DNA of 64,000 nt from assembly GCA_024233345.1 (NCBI GenBank), contig JACKPT010000008.1, positions 1 through 64,000 on the forward strand, read 5' to 3'. This DNA is from Verrucomicrobiota bacterium (GTDB lineage: Bacteria > Verrucomicrobiota > Kiritimatiellia > CAIVKH01). The notes beneath the pieces were generated by a model. The model was given only the letters and a program-made list of their open reading frames with translations. It did no database searches and was not told the DNA's origin. Of this stretch, positions 1 through 8,731 are shown piece by piece (within the stretch, counting starts at the first letter, position 1; each line of letters begins with the position of its first letter). The position numbers were made by a program, and so were the translations under genes.

Positions 1-360
1 ATGCAGCAAAACGAGGGTACAGGCATCTTCTGTATCAATGCCATTCGCGGCCAAAGCCGCTTGCAGACCGGGATTTTCTGCACCGGGGTTGAAAATCACT
101 CTTCCGGGCTGAAGCTTGATCAGGGCCTCCTCCATGGTCGTGGAGATGGCTGCAGAAACATAAAGCGTTACCGTATCCACCGGACCGGTAATCCCGGATA
201 ACCTGGGCATGACCGCAACGCCCTCGATTGAATCGACGGCAGGATGAACCGGGATTACATCATGTCCATGCTCGAGGAGCAATCGAATCGCCCGATTGGC
301 ATAACGCTCCGGTTTGGGGCTTGCCCCGACCACCACAACCCGTTGTTTCAGATTTGCCAT
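1..360 (-). CDS. CoA-binding domain protein (partial)
   Basis: The C-terminal end lies beyond the left edge; 120 residues are visible. The start ATG at 360 has a GGGAGG Shine-Dalgarno just upstream (363-370). The protein opens with a Rossmann-type strand and glycine turn (VVVVGASPKPERYANRAI), followed by VIPVHP, GVAVMPRL and VIFNPGAENP. This is the pattern of the small single-domain CoA-binding family (YccU type, about 125-140 residues), so little is missing. These proteins resemble the CoA-binding half of succinyl-CoA synthetase, but their cellular role is unknown. It follows the GH31 gene on the same strand after a strong terminator, so it is probably transcribed separately. Confidence 0.8.
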   Translation of the reverse strand, partial: MANLKQRVVVVGASPKPERYANRAIRLLLEHGHDVIPVHPAVDSIEGVAVMPRLSGITGPVDTVTLYVSAAISTTMEEALIKLQPGRVIFNPGAENPGLQAALAANGIDTEDACTLVLLH

Positions 361-435
361 ATTCCCTCCCTGAAATCAGACAATACAACCTTTTCGATGC
401 CACCGCCAGCAGAGCCAACAACGAATCGGGTGAGA

Positions 436-471
436 CAAAAAACGGCGTCCCCGAAAGGACGCCGGTTTTTT
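436..471 (-). terminator. Rho-independent terminator of the GH31 gene
   Basis: Perfect 8-bp arms (CGGCGTCC / GGACGCCG) with a 6-nt loop are flanked by an A run on the left and a T run on the right. It can therefore act in either direction. It lies 19 nt beyond the GH31 stop codon and before the CoA-binding gene, matching the end of the GH31 transcript. Confidence 0.9.
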
Positions 472-489
472 GTTTGCGATCCGAATGGA

Positions 490-3400
490 TTAGTTGACCG
501 TCGCTGTCGCGTAACCCACCGCCGGATCGCGTTTGGAGGTGCCATGGGAGTCGATGACTTCCATCCAGTAGAGAATCTGGTTTCCGGAGGCATAGGTCCC
601 CAGATTCTTGTTCCACCAATCGTTGTTGCCTCGGACACCGGCAAGATCCATCGTGGTTACGTTCCAGGTAGACCCGCCATCATCACTGTAGTGAACGAAG
701 GCTTCCACCCCGGCTTCACGCGGCCAGGATTCGATGTTCAGCCACAGGTTATCTCCGGCATTCAAACTACCGTCGGGTGGGAATTGTTCAGGATTGCCCG
801 CCCAAACAAGGGCAGGGCCGACCGTACCCACCGTGGTCTTGTAATAGTTACCACTATTGCTGACCGTCTTGACCGTTCCCTGTGAATCTACCGCACGCAT
901 CCAGTACCAGATTTTGGTTCCGTTTGCGAAGGTACCAAGGTTCTTGTGGAACCAGTCATTGTTCCCTTTCACACCAGCCATGACCATGGTGTTGGTGAAC
1001 CAGGTCAGCCCTTCGTTCGTGCTGATGATGGCTTCGGTCACTGCGGCAGCATTCTGCGGATAGGTTTCAAGATTCAGCCAGACGTCGTCGGTGGCCTTGA
1101 TCTCACCATTGAAGGGCCACTGAGAGGGATTGCCCGCCCAGATGATGTCCGGCCCGGCCACACCCACGCTGAGCCGATAGTAGGCACCGCCATTCTTATC
1201 GATCTTGGTGTTGCCGTAGCCATCGGATGCCCGCGTCCAGTACCAGACTTTGGTCCCATTGGTGAAGGATCCGAGGTTCTTGTGGAACCAGTCGTCATTG
1301 CCTTCAACCCCGGCCTTGATCATCGCATTGGTTACCCAGGTCGCACCTTCGTCGAGACTGACCACCACATCCGCACTCAAGGCGGCATCCTGCGGATAAG
1401 CGTAGGTATTGACCCAAACGCTATCCGTATTGCGGATAGAACCGTCTACCGGCCAGTTGTAGGTGCCGCCATTCCAAATCAGTTCCGGTCCAAGCACGCC
1501 AACCGTCAGCTTGTAGGGATCGCCGGCACTGCCATCGAACAGACTCAGATCCTGAGCATCGGTGACCTGAACATAATACCAGACCTTGGTGTTGAATGCA
1601 TACTGTCCGAGATTCAGGTTCCATTTGTCATTTTGTCCCGAGACGCCAGCGTCGTTCATCGCATTGGTTACCCAGGTCAAACCTTCATTGGTGGAAACCA
1701 TCAGCGACGCGCCGACCCCGGCATTCTGCGGGAAGGAATACGCATCCACCCAGATGCTGTCGGTGGGGTTGATGTTACCATTCGCAGGTATATTCTCGAC
1801 ATTCCCGACCCACTGCAATGCGGTGTAGTTCGGGATGTACCCGATACTGACAGTATTCTGGACTCCCTCATCGGGAACCTTGACGGTCAATATCCGGCTG
1901 CCGGCGTCGTAGCTGTAGCACTGGTTAGCGGCATGGCTCTCGTCATACGGAACCGGGGTATCGTTGATGGTCACCGTGGTCGGTGAGTCCATATCGCGAA
2001 TCTTCAGATAGAAGTGGCGCGCACCCGGATTATACCCGCGGGCCAACTGCTGCACGGTGACGGTAAAGTTACTCGCGCTCTTGTAGGTGTCGAATTGGGT
2101 CTTGGCGTATTCCCCACCAAGGAAATTAAACGTCTCACCATCATCTTCGTAGAGGGTGAAGCTGGACCCAAAGCCCTCAGGCGCAGGCCAGACATGGATG
2201 TCCATGAAGTCTGGCTGGAACTGATTGGCGTAAGCCATCGAAGGCCCCATCGGCACAATGGCACCGGCTCGGGCGTAAAGAGGAATCCGGCCCAGTGGAG
2301 CCTGCTGAGAGGCCCAGCCCCCACCGGCAAGCTTTTCGCCGGTGTAGAAATTGTACCAGTCAGTCCCCGCGGGCAGGTAGGTCCAACGCTCGCTGGCCCC
2401 TTGCTCATAGACGCCGGACGCAAGCAGGTTATCTCCAACCATGAAGTCATAGTCGTTCTGATAGTGAGTTCCCGGATCATCCTGGAAGTGCATGACCGTA
2501 GGCGTGTTCATGGGAATGCCATCCACCGTGGATTGATAGGCCAGGGTGTACAGATATGGCATCAACTGATACCGGAACTTGATGATATTCCGCATCAAGC
2601 CGCCATAGTAGTCGCCATAACGCCATGGCTCACGTTCTTGATTCCCTTTGATGGAGTGACTCCGGAAAAAGGGCGTCAGGGAAGCCCATTCATGCCACCG
2701 CGTGTTCAGCTCTGCGGAAGGATCGCCGACAAACCCGCCGACATCATGGCCATAGTTGACCTGGCCGGAGTTCATCACACTGATCCCAAGACGGATGTTA
2801 TGGCGGCAGTGATCCCACGACGCAACATTGTCACCACTCCAGCCCAGAGCATATTTCTGGATGCCCGGGAAGCCCGCGCGACTCAGCACAAACGGACGCT
2901 TGCCAGGATATTTCTCCAGAAGTGCCGCATAGGTCAGGGAGGTTTCGCGGATATTGTACACGTTCTTTTCGTTGAGGTGGAAGCTGCGGCTGTCCCACTG
3001 ATCGGGATAGCGCCCGTCCAGCCAATACTGACCATTGCGCCCAATCGCCTCGTTATCCGCAGGCTCATTCAGGTCGTTCCAGATACCCGCCAGCGGATAC
3101 TGGTTAAGAAAATTGACCAACTTGCCCTTCCACCAGTTTCGGGCCGGCGAGCTGCTGAAATCGATCCATGAAACATTACCAAAATAGATCGGGGTGATCA
3201 TCTGGTTAAAGTCATAGTCCTTGATGAAGTGGAACTGACTATACGCCTCGCCCCACTTGGGGTCGCCGGACGAAAGCCAGGGCTCAACCAGGGGAACCAG
3301 TTTCACCCCGCGCTGCCCGGTATAGTTGATCATGCCCGGAACGTTGGGAAAGTTGTAGTTGAAGGTCAACTGATGCAGGGTGCCGTCTTCGTAATAATTG

Positions 3401-4455
3401 TCGGCATTCGTATCCATGTAATCGAGATCGATGTAGATCGCATCAAGCGGGATATCCTGGTTACGGAATTCCTGAGCAAGCCATTCGATCCAACCCTGGT
3501 TGCTGTAGGACCAGCGGCTGAGGTGATACCCGAACGCCCATTTCGGCAGCATGGTCGGAGCACCGGTCAGTTCGGTATAGCGATTGAGAACCTTTTTCAT
3601 TTCATGATGACGACCGCCACCGAAGAAAAAGTAATCGATTTGGCCATCCCCGGCTTCAAACGAAAACTTGTCGCCCCACTGGGTGCCCATGCGGAACACC
3701 GGTCGAGCCGGATTGTTGAAGAACAACCCCCACGCGGTCGAAGGACGATCTCCTTCAACGCCGCGCAAACCATAAAAGAACGGCATGGTCATGTACAACG
3801 GGGTCCAATACTCCTGCCACTGAAAGGTATCCGAATTCCAGCCCTGGATGGTATGGCCGCGGCGGTTCAACGGCCCCGCGTAGGGACCAAACCCGAAGTA
3901 CGCCTCGCTGCCCGGCATCTCCCGAACATTCTTCAGCTTGAACTGCGAAGGCACCGCGTGGGTGTAGCGGACTTCATTGTAGCTCGGGTCGGACACCGGA
4001 TCGTACAGGGTGTCATACTCAATCCGGTTATCCTGGGAGAGATAGAATCCGTCCCGCGACTTGAAGTGAACCTGAATGTTCGGGCTCTTGACCACCTCGA
4101 CCTCGAGGTCGTCGGTGATGATCCGGTAGACATTGCCATCATCCTGGAACGTCGGGTTGAACGAAGGCCACTGATCAAACCACTTGGCAATCGCCACATC
4201 TTCCTTCGCCCAGATCCCGTCCCAATGGAACCGGACCCGAACCACATCGGGGGCATAGGGGGCCACTTCCAACGCTCCCCCCGTGCTCAAACCGAACACC
4301 ACCTTCTTATTGCCATTCACCGGATCGGTGACGATTTCCGTCGAGCTGACCGAACCGACGACCGTCAGGGCCTGGGCTGCGGTTGCGACACACAGCATCA
4401 TGATGGCGACGATCAGCTTCCAAGAACCATTCAAGGTTTTCATTTGCTGCTTCAT
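490..4455 (-). CDS. Secreted glycoside hydrolase family 31 with four C-terminal repeats
   Basis: 1321 residues from the ATG at 4455, chosen because GCAGGAG lies 8 nt upstream and a signal peptide ending AQA follows. GH31 enzymes remove alpha-linked glucose or xylose from oligosaccharides. The N-terminal beta domain is followed by the catalytic barrel: nucleophile Asp ~461 in WNDLNEP and the acid/base Asp in WSGDNVASW. A C-terminal beta region follows, then four repeats of about 110 residues (from ~885 to the end). Each repeat has a [LI]xWxGN-like start, a DxxWxNxxxYP strand and NDWxxKNLG. They look like starch-binding or Ig-like modules, but the family is not certain. Export to the periplasm or surface is inferred. 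LacI-type operator-like sites lie upstream. The exact substrate cannot be read from sequence. Confidence 0.92.
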   Translation of the reverse strand: MKQQMKTLNGSWKLIVAIMMLCVATAAQALTVVGSVSSTEIVTDPVNGNKKVVFGLSTGGALEVAPYAPDVVRVRFHWDGIWAKEDVAIAKWFDQWPSFNPTFQDDGNVYRIITDDLEVEVVKSPNIQVHFKSRDGFYLSQDNRIEYDTLYDPVSDPSYNEVRYTHAVPSQFKLKNVREMPGSEAYFGFGPYAGPLNRRGHTIQGWNSDTFQWQEYWTPLYMTMPFFYGLRGVEGDRPSTAWGLFFNNPARPVFRMGTQWGDKFSFEAGDGQIDYFFFGGGRHHEMKKVLNRYTELTGAPTMLPKWAFGYHLSRWSYSNQGWIEWLAQEFRNQDIPLDAIYIDLDYMDTNADNYYEDGTLHQLTFNYNFPNVPGMINYTGQRGVKLVPLVEPWLSSGDPKWGEAYSQFHFIKDYDFNQMITPIYFGNVSWIDFSSSPARNWWKGKLVNFLNQYPLAGIWNDLNEPADNEAIGRNGQYWLDGRYPDQWDSRSFHLNEKNVYNIRETSLTYAALLEKYPGKRPFVLSRAGFPGIQKYALGWSGDNVASWDHCRHNIRLGISVMNSGQVNYGHDVGGFVGDPSAELNTRWHEWASLTPFFRSHSIKGNQEREPWRYGDYYGGLMRNIIKFRYQLMPYLYTLAYQSTVDGIPMNTPTVMHFQDDPGTHYQNDYDFMVGDNLLASGVYEQGASERWTYLPAGTDWYNFYTGEKLAGGGWASQQAPLGRIPLYARAGAIVPMGPSMAYANQFQPDFMDIHVWPAPEGFGSSFTLYEDDGETFNFLGGEYAKTQFDTYKSASNFTVTVQQLARGYNPGARHFYLKIRDMDSPTTVTINDTPVPYDESHAANQCYSYDAGSRILTVKVPDEGVQNTVSIGYIPNYTALQWVGNVENIPANGNINPTDSIWVDAYSFPQNAGVGASLMVSTNEGLTWVTNAMNDAGVSGQNDKWNLNLGQYAFNTKVWYYVQVTDAQDLSLFDGSAGDPYKLTVGVLGPELIWNGGTYNWPVDGSIRNTDSVWVNTYAYPQDAALSADVVVSLDEGATWVTNAMIKAGVEGNDDWFHKNLGSFTNGTKVWYWTRASDGYGNTKIDKNGGAYYRLSVGVAGPDIIWAGNPSQWPFNGEIKATDDVWLNLETYPQNAAAVTEAIISTNEGLTWFTNTMVMAGVKGNNDWFHKNLGTFANGTKIWYWMRAVDSQGTVKTVSNSGNYYKTTVGTVGPALVWAGNPEQFPPDGSLNAGDNLWLNIESWPREAGVEAFVHYSDDGGSTWNVTTMDLAGVRGNNDWWNKNLGTYASGNQILYWMEVIDSHGTSKRDPAVGYATATVN

Positions 4456-4488
4456 GAGTTGTACTCCTGCTTTCATTGCGTTTATTTC

Positions 4489-4582
4489 TGTATAGGTAAA
4501 ACGTATTGATAAAACGTTTCGACCGATACTCAACCAAACCGCGCCCCGGGTGTAAAGGACTTTTTGAAGAAACGTTTTACCC
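4489..4582 (-). promoter_or_regulatory. Candidate LacI/GalR-type operators and promoter of the GH31 gene
   Basis: Three related sites precede the GH31 start: 4495-4505 (GGTAAAACGTA), 4509-4520 (ATAAAACGTTTC) and 4568-4581 (AGAAACGTTTTACC). The last two contain the palindrome AAACGTTT with its central CG, typical of LacI/GalR/CcpA-family operators, and they are 58 bp apart in opposite orientation. A TATACA -10-like hexamer reads leftward at 4489-4494, so the first two sites would overlap the promoter. No LacI-family regulator gene is in the window. The function is inferred from pattern and position. Confidence 0.5.
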
Positions 4583-4640
4583 GGGCGGGGATTCATGCCA
4601 CTACAACTTGATGTGCAGCAAGTTATGGACACGAAAAAAG

Positions 4641-4717
4641 TTCCAACGCCTGGAAAATCCGCTCAAATTTCTTCCAAGGATTGGAACTTTTCGGGATATT
4701 TTTTCCAAACGTTGGAA
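4641..4717. repeat. Three 15-bp palindromes at exact 31-bp spacing
   Basis: TTCCAACGCCTGGAA (4641-4655), TTCCAAGGATTGGAA (4672-4686) and TTCCAAACGTTGGAA (4703-4717) share the form TTCCAANNNTTGGAA; the first has one mismatch. Starts are exactly 31 bp apart, about three helical turns, and the 16-bp spacers are AT-rich and unrelated. They lie in the divergent gap between the GH31 gene and the broken gene at 4832. Array binding by a dimeric protein is possible. No function can be assigned. Confidence 0.75.
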
Positions 4718-4831
4718 CTTCCTGGGGGCGTCTGGTTTTCTTCCACGCCCGCCGGGCGCATCGTGACGCAGGCTCCGTTTATCCAGCGAAAATGCTTGTC
4801 CCGGTGAAACGACCCGACAAGGATGATGGGC

Positions 4832-5404
4832 ATGAAATCGAATACTTGTTTCTCTCGTTGTTCTCCTGGTGGTCGTTCTTCTGATGGGGTGGCTGATTTT
4901 CTCCCGCAGTTCCGCCCCGGCGAGACCACATCGACCGATCCTTTCCGGCGAGGCCCAACCCGTCGCGCAACCCATCACAGTGCCGGTGCAGGGTGGATTC
5001 CCCAGTTCAACGGCGCCCCCAACCCAAACCAGCGAGGCCCCAACCATGATCGACCGGACCCCACCCCTTTTCCACCTCGCAATCGCCCAGCAATGGATGG
5101 AGGAGGAAGGCATACCCTGGATGAAACTCCTCCTCGCCCAACAAAAGGCCCGCGAGGCCGGTCTTTCCGAAAACCTGCTGAATGATCCAGGGTGGTCCGG
5201 CGCCACCTGCCCACCCACTACATGGGGCCGGTACAAATCGATGAAGTCCTCCTGCCGCGACCACCAAAGCGGGATCGCCTCACCCTTCACGGTGCGCGCC
5301 GCACCCCGGGACAGGGTTTTGAGTTTCTTCGCTTCAATACCATCCAGGGTTCGGTGATCCGAATCAACGGGCCTCGGTTCACCCGTGACCCCACCGAAGG
5401 GTGA
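4832..5404 (+). pseudogene. Frameshifted gene for a membrane-anchored protein of unknown function
   Basis: Coding signal changes frame twice. ATG at 4832 (AAGGA 8 nt upstream) encodes only MKS before a hydrophobic helix (LVSLVVLLVVVLLMGWLIF) continues in another frame from ~4842, implying one extra base near 4841. That frame runs through a Pro/Thr-rich linker and a helical segment (LAIAQQWMEEEG, LLLAQQKAREAGL) to ~5189. The good coding frame then resumes at 5192 (LPTHYMGPVQIDEVLLPRP, FEFLRFNTIQGSVIRING) and stops at 5404. A lost G in the GGG at 5190 would explain the second shift. The repaired product, about 190 residues, would be an inner-membrane-anchored periplasmic protein. Family not recognised. 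Assembly error is as likely as true decay. Confidence 0.5.
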
Positions 5405-5509
5405 TGACCGATACCACCGAGCCCAAGGAGAAATCCCCCGCTTCCCCCGGCGAATACAAGGTCTTCATTGCCGAACTCGGACCCAACGGCACCTTCCCTT
5501 CACCGTTGA
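5404..5509 (+). pseudogene. Possible tiny ORF before the ferredoxin reductase
   Basis: ATG at 5404 overlaps the stop of the preceding broken gene and starts MTDTTEPKEKS, then EYKVFIAELGPNGTF. In this frame it would run deep into the reductase gene, which is unlikely. Dropping one C in the CCC at about 5496 gives a stop at 5507-5509, right before the reductase ribosome binding site, for a product of about 34 residues. It may be a real short ORF hit by an indel, or chance. No family is recognised. Confidence 0.2.
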
Positions 5510-5521
5510 GGAACAGTCCGG

Positions 5522-6652
5522 ATGCGTCGGGACCGATCCAGCCGCATCGCCGTGGTCGGGGCCGGACCGGCAGGTTGCTTTGTCGTCCTGGAGATCCTCA
5601 AAAAAATCCCGGACGCCACCATCGATCTGTATGACAAGCGACCCACCCCGTATGGGCTGGTCGCATACGGGGTCGCACCCGACCATTGCCGGACCCGCCG
5701 CATTCTCAAAGTGCTCGATGGGGCCATCACCCATCCCAAGGTCACCTTCCATCCCGATACCATCATCGGCGAGGCACCCCACGCTGTCGCCGACCTGCTC
5801 CACACCCACCGCGCAGTGATCCTCTGCACCGGGGCGGAAATCCCGGTAACGCTCGATGTGCCGGGACGGGATGGTCCCGACCTACCCATCTGGTCGGGGC
5901 TCGATTTTGCTTACTGGGCGAACGGCCACCCCTCGCCCCCCTTCCCGGTTGTGGATGCACCCAAGGTCGTGGTGGTGGGCCACGGCAATGTTGCACTCGA
6001 TGCCGCCCGCCTGCTTGCCCGCCCACCGGAAACCCTGCGGGAAACCGATATCGCACCTCAGGCCCTTCGGCAATTGGAGCGAATGCAAACGAAAACCATC
6101 ACCCTGCTCGGCCGCCGCGGCCCGGCTCAATCGAAATTTGGCCCGGAGGAACTTCGGGAAATTGCCGAGTCGGACCTCTGGAATGTCGATGTGCGCGAGG
6201 AAGACCTGGTCCTCACCCCCGAGGAGATCGCGTGGCAGGAGGCCAATCCCCACCACCCCCATGTGTTTAATCTCGAAACCTTCCGATCCATGGTTGGACG
6301 CAAGATCAAACCCGGCCTCAGCACCATTGCCTTCCGTTTTCACACCAGGGTCACCCGGATCGTCAGTCCCCTGCAGATCACCGTGGAGACCGGGCCGGAC
6401 CAGCATACCGCCATGGACTACAACCTCCTCATCGAGGCCATCGGGCATCGCGCCCGGCCCATTCCCGGGCTCCCCTTCGACGAGGCCCGCAGCATCCTTC
6501 CCCATCAGGCCGGAAGGGTCGAGGGCTCGCCCGGAGTCTATACCTCCGGCTGGCTCAAACGAGGCGCCACCGGCTTGATCGGCCACAACCGCAAAGACGC
6601 CATCGAGACCGTGTCCTGTCTTTTCGACGACTGGAACAACGGGGTGATATGA
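5522..6652 (+). CDS. Ferredoxin/adrenodoxin-type NADP+ reductase (FprA-like, short)
   Basis: 376 residues; ATG at 5522 with GAGGA 9 nt upstream. It is a two-dinucleotide-binding flavoprotein that would move electrons between NADPH and ferredoxin. FAD-binding GAGPAG is at residues 13-18, followed by YDKRPTPYGLVAYGVAPDH, a family signature. The NADP fold GHGNVALDAARLL starts near 153, LLGRRGPAQSKF follows, and the end has GWLKRGATGLIGHNRKDA. Typical family members are about 450 residues and continue some 70 residues past the last motif; this one stops soon after it. It overlaps the DUF192 gene by 4 nt (ATGA). No ferredoxin gene is visible nearby. Confidence 0.88.
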   Translation: MRRDRSSRIAVVGAGPAGCFVVLEILKKIPDATIDLYDKRPTPYGLVAYGVAPDHCRTRRILKVLDGAITHPKVTFHPDTIIGEAPHAVADLLHTHRAVILCTGAEIPVTLDVPGRDGPDLPIWSGLDFAYWANGHPSPPFPVVDAPKVVVVGHGNVALDAARLLARPPETLRETDIAPQALRQLERMQTKTITLLGRRGPAQSKFGPEELREIAESDLWNVDVREEDLVLTPEEIAWQEANPHHPHVFNLETFRSMVGRKIKPGLSTIAFRFHTRVTRIVSPLQITVETGPDQHTAMDYNLLIEAIGHRARPIPGLPFDEARSILPHQAGRVEGSPGVYTSGWLKRGATGLIGHNRKDAIETVSCLFDDWNNGVI

Positions 6653-7017
6653 CCTTCCGCCGCCCGGCCAACCACCAGGTCTGTATCGACGACCAGGTCA
6701 TGATTCCGAAGCTGGTCATCGCCGACACCTTCTGGACCCGTGCGGTGGGCCTGCTCGGACAACCATCCCTGCCCGAGGGCATGGGCCTTTGGATTCGCGG
6801 GGCCGCCTCCATCCACACCGTGGGGATGAAATTTCCCATCGACCTGGTTTTTCTCGACCGGGCCAGGCGGGTTGTCGCCACCAGCGTGAATGTGCCACCG
6901 GGTAGAATGCGATTCGGTGGACTCGGCGCAGAGTCGGTGATTGAAGTACAGACCGGCTGGCTGGAAATGACCGGATTCGCGGTGGGGGCGCTGGTGGACA
7001 TTTCGCGGGTACCCTGA
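6649..7017 (+). CDS. DUF192 family protein
   Basis: 122 residues, translationally coupled to the reductase by a 4-nt overlap. The family core is plain: DTFWTRAVGLLGQ, GMGLWIRGAASIHTVGMKFP, IDLVFLDRARRVV and an ending around AESVIEVQTGWLE. DUF192 domains are small beta-rich proteins of unknown function. Many are exported, but no signal peptide is seen here. Full length for the family. Confidence 0.88.
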   Translation: MTFRRPANHQVCIDDQVMIPKLVIADTFWTRAVGLLGQPSLPEGMGLWIRGAASIHTVGMKFPIDLVFLDRARRVVATSVNVPPGRMRFGGLGAESVIEVQTGWLEMTGFAVGALVDISRVP

Positions 7018-7258
7018 AAACCGATGGGGCAGGTCCGCTCCCGCGACGCGGGTCAGAGACCCAGGCTAAGGGCAGATAGCGCATATCTCATCCTGCGCAT
7101 CACCGATGATCAGGACTACGATTCTGAAGATGACAATGCGTGGAATGCCCGTAGCGCGTACCTCCGGTGCGCGCCTATTGCTCACCACAAACACGCGGCC
7201 TTGCCGAACACGGCCTGGCCGGCGAGGGAATTCCGAAACCTGAAACCCGAACCCCTCA
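7018..7258. other. Convergent intergenic region
   Basis: This 241-nt gap lies between the convergent DUF192 and vWA genes. I see no convincing ORF, RNA or T-run terminator. Its right part carries a 7-bp-type direct repeat (CCTGAAAC/CCGAAACC variants near 7236-7256). A similar CCTGAAA pair occurs near 9263, in the gap before the first exbD gene. Confidence 0.5.
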
Positions 7259-8287
7259 TCAGTCCACAACCAGCAGCTTGCCGCCGGTCGCGCGGGCGAC
7301 TTTTTTCCAGTATTCCTTGGAGGCTTCGCCTTTTCGCCCGGTGGCCTTGTAGATGATCGGGTTGATTTTGACCGAGCGTCCGAAGTTGGTCTCGATCTCC
7401 TTCACAAACCGCATGACATCATCGGGGTGGGATTCAATGGTCTCCCGGTTGTTCTTGCTGTGAACAATGGAGATGTAGGGCACATCATCGGTAAGCAGAA
7501 AAATGGTGTCGACCCCCTGCTCGGTCGCGAGCCGGATCGCCTCATCCGGGGTACTGCCGGAATAGCCTCGCTTGTTGCCCTGGGAATTCATCTTCAAGGT
7601 TTTCAGCCATGCGATCGCCTGGTCCTTGTTTTCCTGAACCGCATAGAGCATCTGATCGGACATGGCTTCCGAGCCATCCACAAATGCGATGAGGGTGAAC
7701 TTGGTTCCGGGGTGCAGGTCCTGCAGCATCGAGGAAGCCTCCCGCATCACATCATCAATCGCCCCCTTGTTAAACATACTGGAGGTCACATCGACGAGGA
7801 TGCCAATCGCCCGGGTCCGCACATTCTCCCCGAAAAACTTGGTGTCGGAGTAGCCGGTGCCCCCGGTATCCCCGCGCCCGAGCCCGCCCCCCGCCCGGCC
7901 GAGATCTCCAAGCAGCCCGGCGTTGCGCTGCATCATCGGCGAGTCCTTCATTTTCTTCAGGTCCGGGGTATCCATCTTGGGCAGTTCCGGCAGGGCCACC
8001 GCGCTGGGGGCCTGGGAAACCAGCCGCTGGAGAATCTGGGGCTTGCGCACCTGCTGCTGCATCTGCTTGACCCGGATACTGTGCTCCAGTTTGCGGGCGG
8101 TGATCGAGGGTGGCTTCTTGGCCTCAAACATCACCTTCTCCCGCCCCTGAATGACCAGCACGGTGAGGTAGCCCGCACCAATGATGAGCAGGATATGGGC
8201 GAAGACACTGATCAACACGGCGATGATCGGGGCCTGCTTATCCTTATCCCCCTTGCTCCAGATGGCGCCCAGATCCTTCAGGTTCAT
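7259..8287 (-). CDS. Membrane-anchored von Willebrand factor A domain protein
   Basis: 342 residues. A single N-terminal membrane helix (IIAVLISVFAHILLIIGAGYL) is followed by a basic, Gln-rich linker (about 50-130), then a vWA domain. The MIDAS-like motif is DVTSSM (the usual DxSxS with Thr in place of the first Ser), with further acidic clusters at AFVDGSEA and FLLTDDVP. The topology (short inside, one helix, periplasmic domain) matches TonB/TolA-like partners. The gene overlaps the upstream exbD by 4 nt and ends the ExbB/ExbD operon, suggesting its domain is driven by that motor. The ligand is unknown. Confidence 0.8.
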   Translation of the reverse strand: MNLKDLGAIWSKGDKDKQAPIIAVLISVFAHILLIIGAGYLTVLVIQGREKVMFEAKKPPSITARKLEHSIRVKQMQQQVRKPQILQRLVSQAPSAVALPELPKMDTPDLKKMKDSPMMQRNAGLLGDLGRAGGGLGRGDTGGTGYSDTKFFGENVRTRAIGILVDVTSSMFNKGAIDDVMREASSMLQDLHPGTKFTLIAFVDGSEAMSDQMLYAVQENKDQAIAWLKTLKMNSQGNKRGYSGSTPDEAIRLATEQGVDTIFLLTDDVPYISIVHSKNNRETIESHPDDVMRFVKEIETNFGRSVKINPIIYKATGRKGEASKEYWKKVARATGGKLLVVD

Positions 8288-8730
8288 GACGCGTCGTCCT
8301 CTTCCATCGCGAAGGTTACATTGTTGATCTTGGCGGCCGCGCAGGCATTCAGCACATCCACCACCCGCTGGTGCTTGACCAGGCCGCCGGGGGCGATGGT
8401 AATCATCGCCTCCACCTTGTTGGCATCCGCGGTGGCCTTGAACCGCACCAGGGTATCCACCAACTCCGGCATCTCCTGGTTGTCCGGGGAGTCATACTCC
8501 AGATCGTTGAGCAGCACCCGCCCATCCTCATAAATCTCAATGATCTGCTCGTCGGGAATCTCCACCGGTTCGGATTGATCCGCCACCCCGGGCAAGGCAA
8601 AGCTGATATCCGCCTCCTGGCGGTGCAGGGTGCTGGTCACCATGAAAAAGATCAGCAACAGAAAGACACAGTCGATCATCGGGGTCATATCGACCTTCAT
8701 CATCACCGCGTCTGAACGTTTCATTCTCAT
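8284..8730 (-). CDS. ExbD/TolR family biopolymer transport protein (second copy)
   Basis: 148 residues with the family start DMTPMIDCVFLLLIFFMV. The Asp within the helix (TPMID) is the conserved proton-pathway residue. A periplasmic domain of about 100 residues follows. With ExbB/TolQ it would form a proton-driven stator in the inner membrane. It starts 1 nt after the preceding exbD ends and overlaps the vWA gene by 4 nt. Two differing ExbD copies suggest a heteromeric stator. Confidence 0.92.
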   Translation of the reverse strand: MRMKRSDAVMMKVDMTPMIDCVFLLLIFFMVTSTLHRQEADISFALPGVADQSEPVEIPDEQIIEIYEDGRVLLNDLEYDSPDNQEMPELVDTLVRFKATADANKVEAMITIAPGGLVKHQRVVDVLNACAAAKINNVTFAMEEDDAS

Positions 8731-8731
8731 C

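Noticed and set aside
4641..4717. Terminator hairpins
   Set aside because: Stems are only 6 bp, AT-containing and lie upstream of divergent genes rather than after a gene.
4601..5290. Minus-strand 229-residue ORF
   Set aside because: Trp/Arg-rich translation with no domain, covering the palindromes; coding signal is better on the plus strand.
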